This document shows, in pieces, positions 52,197 to 59,481 of a DNA stretch of 64,000 bases. Made by a program: the position numbers and the translations under genes. Below the pieces are notes generated by a model that was not told the origin of the DNA, did not search any database, and saw nothing but the letters and a program-made list of their open reading frames with translations. The DNA comes from Streptomyces sp. NBC_00286 (GTDB lineage Bacteria > Actinomycetota > Actinomycetes > Streptomycetales > Streptomycetaceae). The stretch lies in assembly GCF_036173125.1 (NCBI RefSeq), contig NZ_CP108054.1:6477001-6541000 (forward strand), given 5' to 3'. Positions within the stretch are counted from its first letter, which is position 1; each line of letters opens with the position of its first letter.

Positions 52197-53348
52197 GTGA
52201 CACGCAAGACGGTGCGCATCGCGATGAACGGTGTGACGGGACGCATGGGCTACCGCCAGCATCTCGTCCGCTCCATCCTCGCCCTGCGCGAACAGGGCGG
52301 CCTCGATCTCGGCGACGGCACCGTGCTGTGGCCCGAGCCCGTGCTCGTCGGCCGCCGTGAGCACGCGCTGAAGGCGCTCGCCGACCAGCACGGCCTCGAG
52401 CACTGGTCCACCAGCCTCGACGCCGTACTCGACGACCCGGCCATCGACATCTACTTCGACGCACAGGTCACCTCCGCCCGCGAGGACGCCATCAAGAAGG
52501 CCATCGAGGCCGGAAAGCACATCTACACCGAGAAGCCGACCGCGACCGGCCTCGACGGCGCCCTGGAGCTGGCCCGGTTGGCCGCGGACAAGGGCATCAA
52601 GCACGGCGTCGTCCAGGACAAACTGTTCCTGCCCGGCCTGCTCAAGCTGAAGCGCCTCATCGAGGGCGGCTTCTTCGGGCGGATCCTGTCCATCCGCGGC
52701 GAGTTCGGCTACTGGGTCTTCGAGGGCGACTGGCAGCCCGCCCAGCGCCCCTCCTGGAACTACCGCGCGGAGGACGGCGGCGGCATCGTCGTCGACATGT
52801 TCCCGCACTGGGAGTACGTCCTCCACGAACTGTTCGGCCGCGTCAAGTCCGTACAGGCGCTGACCGCGACCCACATCCCGCAGCGCTGGGACGAGCAGGG
52901 CAAGCCGTACGCCGCGACGGCCGACGACGCCGCGTACGGCATCTTCGAGCTCGAGAACGGCGCCATCGCGCAGATCAACTCCTCCTGGACCGTACGTGTC
53001 AACCGTGACGAGTTGGTGGAATTCCAGGTCGACGGGACTGAGGGCTCGGCGGTCGCCGGTCTGCGCAACTGCCGTGTCCAGCACCGCAGTTCGACCCCGA
53101 AGCCGGTCTGGAACCCGGACATCCCCGCCACCGAGGTCTTCCGCGACCAGTGGCAGGAGGTCCCCGACAACGCCGAGTTCGACAACGGCTTCAAGGCGCA
53201 GTGGGAGCTGTTCCTCAAGCATGTGTACGCCGATGCGCCGTACCACTGGGATCTGCTGGCGGGCGCTCGTGGGGTTCAGCTCGCCGAGCTGGGGCTGAAG
53301 TCCTCGGCCGAGGGCCGCCGTTTCGACGTGCCGGAGATCTCGCTGTGA
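52197..53348 (+). CDS. Gfo/Idh/MocA-family oxidoreductase
   Basis: The 383-aa NAD(P)-dependent enzyme has an N-terminal Rossmann fold (VRIAMNGVTGRMGYRQHLVR), the family motif YTEKPTATGLDGALELARLA near residue 105, and the catalytic-region helix (AEDGGGIVVDMFPHWEYVLHE). These enzymes oxidise or reduce sugars at C1, C2 or C3 (glucose-fructose oxidoreductase, inositol dehydrogenase, 3-keto-sugar dehydrogenases). The GTG at 52197 follows GAAGGGA. Its TGA overlaps the next start (GTGA). First gene of a LacI-controlled three-gene operon. Confidence 0.92.
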   Translation: MTRKTVRIAMNGVTGRMGYRQHLVRSILALREQGGLDLGDGTVLWPEPVLVGRREHALKALADQHGLEHWSTSLDAVLDDPAIDIYFDAQVTSAREDAIKKAIEAGKHIYTEKPTATGLDGALELARLAADKGIKHGVVQDKLFLPGLLKLKRLIEGGFFGRILSIRGEFGYWVFEGDWQPAQRPSWNYRAEDGGGIVVDMFPHWEYVLHELFGRVKSVQALTATHIPQRWDEQGKPYAATADDAAYGIFELENGAIAQINSSWTVRVNRDELVEFQVDGTEGSAVAGLRNCRVQHRSSTPKPVWNPDIPATEVFRDQWQEVPDNAEFDNGFKAQWELFLKHVYADAPYHWDLLAGARGVQLAELGLKSSAEGRRFDVPEISL

Positions 53349-54541
53349 CCACTGGGATGATTGGGATGAGTGGGGCTGCTGGGGCTTCTGGGACGATCCA
53401 ACTGCCGGGTGCGGGTGGTTCGTTGCGTGCCTACACCCCGCGTACGGAACCGCTCGCCCTCTCCACGGGCGCGCCCTTCACCTCTCGTACGGTTTTCTCG
53501 GCGGCGCATGTGGTCGCGGATCCGTACGCGGATGTCTCCCCCGACGCGCCCGCCGCCGTCGACTGGGACGCCACCCTCGCCTTCCGCCGGCATCTGTGGT
53601 CGCACGGGCTCGGGGTCGCGGAAGCGATGGACACGGCTCAGCGGGGGATGGGGCTCGACTGGGGCGGGGCGGCGGAGCTGATCCGCCGTTCGGCCGCCGA
53701 GGCTAAGGCCGTCGGCGGGCTGATCGCGTGCGGGGTGGGCACGGACCAGCTGGTCTCCGGCTCCCTGGGGGAGGTCCGGGAGGCGTACGAGGAGCAGCTC
53801 GCGCTCGTGGAGGGGACGGGCGCGCAGGCGATCCTCATGGCGTCGCGGGCGCTCGCGGCTGCGGCTTCCGGCCCCGAGGACTACCTGGAGGTCTACGGCC
53901 ATCTGCTGCGCCAGGCGTCCGAGCCGGTGATCCTGCACTGGCTGGGCCCGATGTTCGACCCGGCGCTGGAGGGTTACTGGGGCTCGTCCGACCTGGACGC
54001 GGCCACCGACACCTTCCTGGAGGTCATCGCCGCGCACCCCGACAAGGTCGACGGCATCAAGGTCTCCCTCCTGGACGCCCAGCGCGAGATCGACCTGCGC
54101 CGCCGCCTCCCGAAGGGAGTCCGCTGCTACACCGGCGACGACTTCAACTACCCCGAGCTGATCGCGGGCGACGACCACGGCTTCAGCCACGCGCTGCTCG
54201 GCATCTTCGACCCGCTGGGGCCGCTGGCGGCGGAAGCGGTACGGGTCCTCGACACGGGTGACGTGAAGGGCTTCCGCGAACTCCTCGATCCCACGGTCGA
54301 GTTGTCCCGCCACCTCTTCCATACCCCGACCCGCTTCTACAAGACGGGCGTGGTCTTCCTGGCCTGGCTCGCCGGCCACCAGTCCCACTTCACGATGGTC
54401 GGCGGACTGCAGTCGGCCCGCTCACTCCCGCACTTCGCCCGCGCGTACGAACTGGCCGACGGTCTTGGCCTGTTCCCGGACCCGGCGCTGGCGGCGGCGC
54501 GGATGAAGAACCTGCTGTCGCTGTACGGAGTGGAACAGTGA
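53345..54541 (+). CDS. Dihydrodipicolinate synthase-family protein (DUF993-like)
   Basis: The 398-aa protein starts with a Gly-rich stretch. A barrel follows with VDWDATLAFRRHLWSHGLGV, GLIACGVGTDQLVSGSLGEV, PVILHWLGPMFDPALEGYW, and KVDGIKVSLLDAQREIDL with a lysine (GIKVS) at the position of the DHDPS Schiff base. RCYTGDDFNYPELIAGD follows. An aldolase or lyase role on a keto-sugar acid is the natural guess. It is translationally coupled by 4-nt GTGA overlaps to the genes before and after it. Confidence 0.85.
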   Translation: MTTGMIGMSGAAGASGTIQLPGAGGSLRAYTPRTEPLALSTGAPFTSRTVFSAAHVVADPYADVSPDAPAAVDWDATLAFRRHLWSHGLGVAEAMDTAQRGMGLDWGGAAELIRRSAAEAKAVGGLIACGVGTDQLVSGSLGEVREAYEEQLALVEGTGAQAILMASRALAAAASGPEDYLEVYGHLLRQASEPVILHWLGPMFDPALEGYWGSSDLDAATDTFLEVIAAHPDKVDGIKVSLLDAQREIDLRRRLPKGVRCYTGDDFNYPELIAGDDHGFSHALLGIFDPLGPLAAEAVRVLDTGDVKGFRELLDPTVELSRHLFHTPTRFYKTGVVFLAWLAGHQSHFTMVGGLQSARSLPHFARAYELADGLGLFPDPALAAARMKNLLSLYGVEQ

Positions 54542-55365
54542 GCCTCTCGCGTTTTTCCATCAACCAGATGACGGTCAAGCAACTGTCGCTGCCCGAACTG
54601 GTCGACGCCTGCCTGGAGTTGGGTGTACCGGGGGTCGGCCTGTGGCGCGAGCCGGTCCAGTCGTACGGCCTGGAGGCGACGGCGAAGCTGGTCCGTGACG
54701 CGGGTCTGGCCGTCACCACCCTGTGCCGGGGCGGCTTCTTCACCTCCATCGACCCGGACGAGCGGGCGAAGGCGCTGGACGACAACAGGGCGGCTGTCGA
54801 CGAGGCGGCCACCCTGGGGACGGACACGTTGGTCCTGGTGTCCGGCGGTCTCCCGGTGGGCTCCAAGGACCTGCACGGCGCGCGGGAACGCATCGCCGAC
54901 GCGCTGGCTGAACTCGGCCCGTACGCACAGGAGCGGGGCGTACGGCTGGCCATCGAGCCGTTGCACCCGATGTTCGCCTCGGACCGCTGTGTGGTGTCGA
55001 CCCTCACCCAGGCGCTGGACATCGCGGAACGCTTCCCTGCGGAGCAGGTGGGCGTGACGGTCGACACGTACCACATCTGGTGGGACGATCAGGCGCCCGC
55101 CCAGATCGCCCGCGCGGGCGCTAGCGGCCGTATCCACACCTTCCAACTGGCCGACTGGACAACCCCGTTGCCCGAGGGCGTCCTCACCGGTCGCGGTCAG
55201 ATCGGCGACGGCTCGATCGACATGCGGGAGTGGAAGGGCTACGTCGAGGCGGCGGGTTACACCGGCCCCATCGAGGTCGAGCTCTTCAACGACGAGTTGT
55301 GGGCTCGGGACGGCCGCGAGGTGCTGGCGGAGACGGCGGCACGGTTCGTGGAGCACGCCGCGTAA
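54538..55365 (+). CDS. Sugar phosphate isomerase/epimerase (IolE/xylose isomerase-like)
   Basis: The 275-aa TIM barrel starts MSLSRFSINQMTVKQLSLPEL. It has the metal ligands in VRLAIEPLHPMFASDR, VTVDTYHIWWDDQ and GPIEVELFNDELWARDG. The arrangement oxidoreductase-aldolase-like-isomerase resembles inositol- or 3-keto-glycoside-type catabolic sets. A 4-nt overlap with the preceding gene makes it the third member of the operon. A strong hairpin follows its stop. Confidence 0.9.
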   Translation: MSLSRFSINQMTVKQLSLPELVDACLELGVPGVGLWREPVQSYGLEATAKLVRDAGLAVTTLCRGGFFTSIDPDERAKALDDNRAAVDEAATLGTDTLVLVSGGLPVGSKDLHGARERIADALAELGPYAQERGVRLAIEPLHPMFASDRCVVSTLTQALDIAERFPAEQVGVTVDTYHIWWDDQAPAQIARAGASGRIHTFQLADWTTPLPEGVLTGRGQIGDGSIDMREWKGYVEAAGYTGPIEVELFNDELWARDGREVLAETAARFVEHAA

Positions 55366-55387
55366 AGGGTGTGCGTGGACTGACGCG

Positions 55388-55422
55388 CGTGGGGCGCCCT
55401 GCGAGGGAAGGGGCGCCCCACG
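55388..55422 (+). terminator. Terminator hairpin after the sugar operon
   Basis: cgtggggcgccc (55388-55399) pairs perfectly with gggcgccccacg (55411-55422), loop tgcgagggaag. It lies 22 bp after the isomerase stop. Confidence 0.85.
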
Positions 55423-55546
55423 TGGCGTCCCCTGCCGCTGGCTGCCCCTTGCGGTGGGCGTTTGTCTGCGTTTGACGGGAGTCCGCCCTGGGGCTGGACT
55501 GGAATCACGGGCGCTGCGGCCGGACCCCGTTCTAGGGAGAGCAGCG

Positions 55547-56398
55547 ATGACGACCATGGAAACTTTCAATCTTCTGCAGCCGTACCGGATCGCCGAGGAG
55601 ACGTTCGTCATCCCGTGGGCCCTGGAAGCCCCGCCGGTCGGCCACTTCCCGATGAATTCGATGGTGATCCGGGGAGCGGAACCGGTGCTTGTGGACACCG
55701 GGGCACCGGCGGTGCGGGCGCAGTGGCTGGAGGCCGCGTGGTCCGTGGTGGATCCGCTGGACGTTCGGTGGATCTTCCTCACCCACGACGACCGTGACCA
55801 TGCCGGCAACCTCTTGGCGGTCCTCGCCGAATGCCCTAACGCGACACTGCTGACGACGTGGTTCTCGATCGGGCGCATGGCCGAGGAGTGGGAGACGCCC
55901 GTCAACCGGTGCCGCTTCATGATCGACGGCGATACGGTGGATGTGGGTGACCGAACGCTGCTGGCCAAGCGGCCGCCGTTGTACGACAACCCCACGACCC
56001 GCGCCCTCTTCGACCCGAAGACCGATGTCCTGTGGGCGGTGGACACCTTCGCGACGAACGTGCCCACTCCCGTCCCCGAAATCGCCGACCTGTCCGCCGA
56101 TGAATTTCGCGACGGCCAGTTCTTCGGCGGACGCCTGGTCTCGCCCTGGGTCGCGCTGCTCGACGGCCGGAAGTTCGGGGCGGTGGTGGACGACTTCCAG
56201 CGGCTGGACGCCGAGGTCATCGCCGGCTGTCATTCACCGGTGCTTCGCGGGCCGCGGATCGCGGAGGCGTACGACCTTCTCCGCCGGCTTCCCGAGCTTC
56301 CGGCGTGGCCGGAGTTCACGCAGGCCGACCTGGACCAGTGGATGGCCGCCGCCGAGGGATCGGTCCCGCCGGAACAGCCACGGCCATCGGCCACGTGA
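55547..56398 (+). CDS. Metallo-beta-lactamase-fold protein with HxDxDH motif (diiron-type)
   Basis: The 283-aa protein has the MBL fold with MNSMVIRGAEPVLVDTGAPA, then FLTHDDRDHAGNL, LWAVDTFAT (third-motif Asp) and IAGCHSPVLRG (last His). The first motif is H-D-D-R-D-H instead of HxHxDH. The second His is an Asp, similar to the HxE/DxDH motif of flavodiiron and oxygen-binding diiron proteins, so an iron site for O2/NO is possible rather than a zinc hydrolase. There is no flavodoxin domain. The ATG follows AGGGAGA. Its stop abuts the stop of the convergent HTH gene with no spacer. Confidence 0.85.
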   Translation: MTTMETFNLLQPYRIAEETFVIPWALEAPPVGHFPMNSMVIRGAEPVLVDTGAPAVRAQWLEAAWSVVDPLDVRWIFLTHDDRDHAGNLLAVLAECPNATLLTTWFSIGRMAEEWETPVNRCRFMIDGDTVDVGDRTLLAKRPPLYDNPTTRALFDPKTDVLWAVDTFATNVPTPVPEIADLSADEFRDGQFFGGRLVSPWVALLDGRKFGAVVDDFQRLDAEVIAGCHSPVLRGPRIAEAYDLLRRLPELPAWPEFTQADLDQWMAAAEGSVPPEQPRPSAT

Positions 56399-56902
56399 CT
56401 ACAGACCGAGCGACGTCTGGGGCATCTGCGTCTCCCGTACCTCCTCGTCGTCCGTGAAGGCACCGGACGACGCCGCCCCGCTGAGGAGTGTCGCGGCGAG
56501 CGCCGCCGCAGCGACGAACGTCCAGCGTGGCCGCCACGAGCGTTGGGTCTCGCCGATGCGCGCCGCAGGGGCTTCCACGTGCCCGCAGGCGATGGTGGTG
56601 CGTGCGTCTGCCGGGGCTTCCACGCGCCCGCAGGCGATCGTGGTGCGCGCGTCCGCCCACGCCTCCGCCTCGTCCCCCCGTACTCCGCAGGCCGTGACGA
56701 ACGCGACGACCAGTTCCTCGCGGGGCAGCCGTTCCCTGCCGAGCATGGTCGCCGCCGTGGAGTAGGGCAGCGTGTGGCCTGCCTCCGTTGCGCGGCGTTC
56801 GAGTTGGCGGTAGCTCAGGCCCGACCATGCCTTGAGGCGCCGTAGCGCTGCCATGAAGGCGGCCGGGTCGGTGTCCGGTGGTGTGGGCGGTGCTGTGGTC
56901 AT
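56399..56902 (-). CDS. Membrane-anchored helix-turn-helix protein with internal duplication
   Basis: The 167-aa protein has an N-terminal XRE-like HTH (LRRLKAWSGLSYRQLERRA, then TAATMLGRERLPREELVVAF). A short linker contains two copies of a 15-residue unit (ADARTTIACGRVEAP and ADARTTIACGHVEAP), encoded by a 45-bp direct duplication at 56568-56657. One C-terminal transmembrane segment (WTFVAAAALAATLLSGAASS) precedes an acidic outer tail. HTH-linker-TM proteins of this kind are common in Streptomyces and little studied. The ribosome site is GGGGGGA. Confidence 0.78.
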   Translation of the reverse strand: MTTAPPTPPDTDPAAFMAALRRLKAWSGLSYRQLERRATEAGHTLPYSTAATMLGRERLPREELVVAFVTACGVRGDEAEAWADARTTIACGRVEAPADARTTIACGHVEAPAARIGETQRSWRPRWTFVAAAALAATLLSGAASSGAFTDDEEVRETQMPQTSLGL

Positions 56903-57023
56903 GGTGGTCCCCCCTGTTGAGCTGGACGTACACGAGCTCGCACAAGCTCGAACACCCTGACAGCTTGAGGAACGGCGACAGCGGCGGTCAACCTCGGCGC
57001 AGATTCCCGATGTTGGAGGTCAT

Positions 57024-58262
57024 ATGGGCAAGGGTCTGCGTCCGCGTCTGCCTCACTGTCGCCGTACGGGCGTCGGCGCCACCACGGTCCTCGCGGTTCT
57101 GGTGATGCTGGGCGGATGCGCCGAAAGCGCCGAAGAGCCGGCCGTCGGGCGTACGCCGGGAGGGGCGGCCGCCGGGCGCGCGGCACCGGTCGGCGCCGCG
57201 TCCCCGAAGGCGCGTGACGGGGAGTCGGTTGCCGACTTCCTCCGCCGGACCCTGCCCGCAGGGTCCGGCGGCACCGTGATCGCCGCACGTGGCGACGAAC
57301 TCGCGTACTGCGGAGGGTTCGGGACGGCGGACCGCGCCTCCGGCACCCCCGCCAGCTGCCGCACCGTGTACGACGTCATGTCGATCACCAAGCAGTTCAC
57401 CGCGGCCGCGATCCTGAAGCTGGAGGTGATGGGGCGGCTGCGGGTGAGCGACCCGATCAGTCGGTACCTGGGGCAGCCGGTTCCCGGGGACAAGCGCGGC
57501 ATCACGATCGAGCACCTGCTCACGCACACATCGGGCCTGGTCGAAGGGCTCGGCGACGACTACGAACCCGTCTCGCGCGACGAGCTGGTGCGGCAGGCCC
57601 TGGCGTCGAAACTGCGGTCCGTCCCGGGTGCGGAGTTCCACTACTCCAACACCGGATACAGCCTGCTCGCCGCGATCATCGAGAAGGCGTCCGGGCAGGG
57701 TTACGAGCCGTTCCTGGCCCGGCACCTGTTCGCACCGGCCGGAATGCACCGGACCGGATACGTGCTGCCCAAGTGGCCGCGGCATCTGATCGCGGTGGAG
57801 TACGACAGCGAGGGCCGGAGCCAGGGCAGGCCCATCGACCATCCCTGGGCGGCCGACGGGCCGTACTGGCACCTGCGCGGCAACGGCGGCATGCTCTCCA
57901 CCGCGGGTGACATGTTCCGCTGGCACCGCGCCCTCTTGGGCGACGAGATCCTTCCGGCGCAGGCCAGGAAGAGGCTGTTCGCTCCCCACGCGCGGATCCC
58001 CGACTCCGACGAGCTGATCGGGCCCGGCCCGTCGTACTACGGATACGGCTGGGTCGCCACCCGCACTCCCGAAGGCCCGCTCGCCTGGCACAACGGCGGC
58101 AACGACTGGTCCCTGGGCTATCTCGCGCACTGGCCGCGCGACGGCGTCCTGGTGTTCTGGGTGAGCAACCACGCCTACCAGGACGGGAAATGGGACCTCC
58201 AGGAACGCTCGGAGAAGCTGACCCTGGGCATCGCCGACCGCGTACGGGCAGAGGACCGCTGA
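57024..58262 (+). CDS. Serine hydrolase lipoprotein (beta-lactamase class C/D-Ala-D-Ala carboxypeptidase family)
   Basis: The 412-aa protein has a lipoprotein signal (TTVLAVLVMLGGC, lipobox LGGC). A class C beta-lactamase-like domain follows. The SxxK motif is SITK in VYDVMSITKQFTAAAIL, YxN is YSNTGY, and the third motif is HNGG in LAWHNGGNDW. All catalytic elements are present, so it should be an active penicillin-recognising esterase or peptidase at the outer face of the membrane. The ATG follows GGAGG. Convergent with ribokinase across a hairpin. Confidence 0.9.
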   Translation: MGKGLRPRLPHCRRTGVGATTVLAVLVMLGGCAESAEEPAVGRTPGGAAAGRAAPVGAASPKARDGESVADFLRRTLPAGSGGTVIAARGDELAYCGGFGTADRASGTPASCRTVYDVMSITKQFTAAAILKLEVMGRLRVSDPISRYLGQPVPGDKRGITIEHLLTHTSGLVEGLGDDYEPVSRDELVRQALASKLRSVPGAEFHYSNTGYSLLAAIIEKASGQGYEPFLARHLFAPAGMHRTGYVLPKWPRHLIAVEYDSEGRSQGRPIDHPWAADGPYWHLRGNGGMLSTAGDMFRWHRALLGDEILPAQARKRLFAPHARIPDSDELIGPGPSYYGYGWVATRTPEGPLAWHNGGNDWSLGYLAHWPRDGVLVFWVSNHAYQDGKWDLQERSEKLTLGIADRVRAEDR

Positions 58263-58404
58263 GGACCCACAGAGGTCCCGCAAAAAATCTTCGAAGGCCC
58301 GTGCAACCCTCCGCCCACCCCGCGGGTCGTACTTGGCATCAGGGCTTCTGGAGGGGGGATCTGGGGGGATCCGCGGGGGTTCTGATGTTGGGGGAGGGGT
58401 AGAA

Positions 58405-58436
58405 CGAGGGGCCTGGTCGACGGACCGGGCCCCTCG
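58405..58436. terminator. Bidirectional terminator between serine hydrolase and ribokinase
   Basis: cgaggggcctggtc pairs with gaccgggcccctcg (one wobble) around a gacg tetraloop. It is the only strong hairpin in the 192-bp convergent gap. Confidence 0.85.
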
Positions 58437-58454
58437 AAGCCTTTCCGGCCTTCT

Positions 58455-59357
58455 TCACAGGGCGGCGACTTCCGACGCGGTGGGGAAGGAGGCCTGGGCG
58501 CCCTCTCTGGTAACCGCCACGGCGCCCACGCGCGCCGCGTACGCCGCCGCCTCCGCGAGGGACTCCCCGAGCCCGAGCCGCCACGCCAGCGCCGCCGTGA
58601 AGGCGTCGCCCGCACCCGTCGTGTCCACGGCGTCGACCTTCACGGACGGGACGCGGGCCACCCCGGACGCGTCGGCGACCAGTGCGCCCTCCTCGCCCAG
58701 CGTGACGACCACCGAGCGTGGGCCCCGCGCGAGGAGGGCCTCGGCCCACTCAGAGGGTGTGGCGCCCGCTTCGGCACCCAGCACCACGCGCGCCTCGTGT
58801 TCGTTCACGATCAGCGGGTCGCAGGCGGCGAGCACGGCATCGGGCAACTCGCGGGGCGGGGATGGGTTCAGTACGAAACGGGTGTCCGGCCGCAAGCCTC
58901 GTACGACCTCTTCGACCGTCTCCAGTGGGATCTCCAGCTGGGCCGAGACCACCCGGGAGGCGGCTAGGAGGGTCGAGGCCGCGCGTACGTCGTCCGGGGT
59001 CAGGCGGCCGTTCGCGCCGGGCGACACGACGATGCTGTTGTCGCCGGACGGGTCCACCGTGATCAGCGCGACGCCGGTGGGCGCCCCGCCGACGAGGACG
59101 CCGGCCGTGTCGACACCGGCGTCCCGCATCGAGTCGAGCAGCAGCCGCCCGTGGCCGTCGTCGCCGACGCGGGCCAGCAGCGCCGTACGGGCCCCGAGGC
59201 GGGCGGCGGCGACCGCCTGGTTGGCGCCCTTGCCGCCGGGGTGGACGGCGAGGTCCGAGCCGAGCACGGTCTCCCCGGCGCCGGGGCGGCGCTCGACGCC
59301 GATCACCAGGTCGGCGTTGGCCGAGCCGATGACCAGCAGGTCGTAGTCGTTTATCAC
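58455..59357 (-). CDS. rbsK: Ribokinase
   Basis: The 300-aa PfkB-family kinase phosphorylates ribose to ribose-5-phosphate. It has the N-terminal VIGSANADLVIGVERRPGAG, the substrate motif HPGGKGANQAVAAARLG, the VNEHEAR region, and the catalytic-base/anion-hole motif DAVDTTGAGDAFTAAL. I chose the GTG at 59357, which follows AAGGAGAGG; longer frames upstream are not conserved. It is single, with no ribose transport genes nearby. Confidence 0.93.
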   Translation of the reverse strand: MINDYDLLVIGSANADLVIGVERRPGAGETVLGSDLAVHPGGKGANQAVAAARLGARTALLARVGDDGHGRLLLDSMRDAGVDTAGVLVGGAPTGVALITVDPSGDNSIVVSPGANGRLTPDDVRAASTLLAASRVVSAQLEIPLETVEEVVRGLRPDTRFVLNPSPPRELPDAVLAACDPLIVNEHEARVVLGAEAGATPSEWAEALLARGPRSVVVTLGEEGALVADASGVARVPSVKVDAVDTTGAGDAFTAALAWRLGLGESLAEAAAYAARVGAVAVTREGAQASFPTASEVAAL

Positions 59358-59481
59358 CCTCTCCTTGTACAGGAGGGGCTGGAATCGGTGCCACTGAAGT
59401 CGGCAAGCCCTCAAGGTCGGATCCCGATGAAGTTGTCCACAGGCTTCGTCCGCTGTCAGAGGCGGGCGGTAGCGTCGGATC

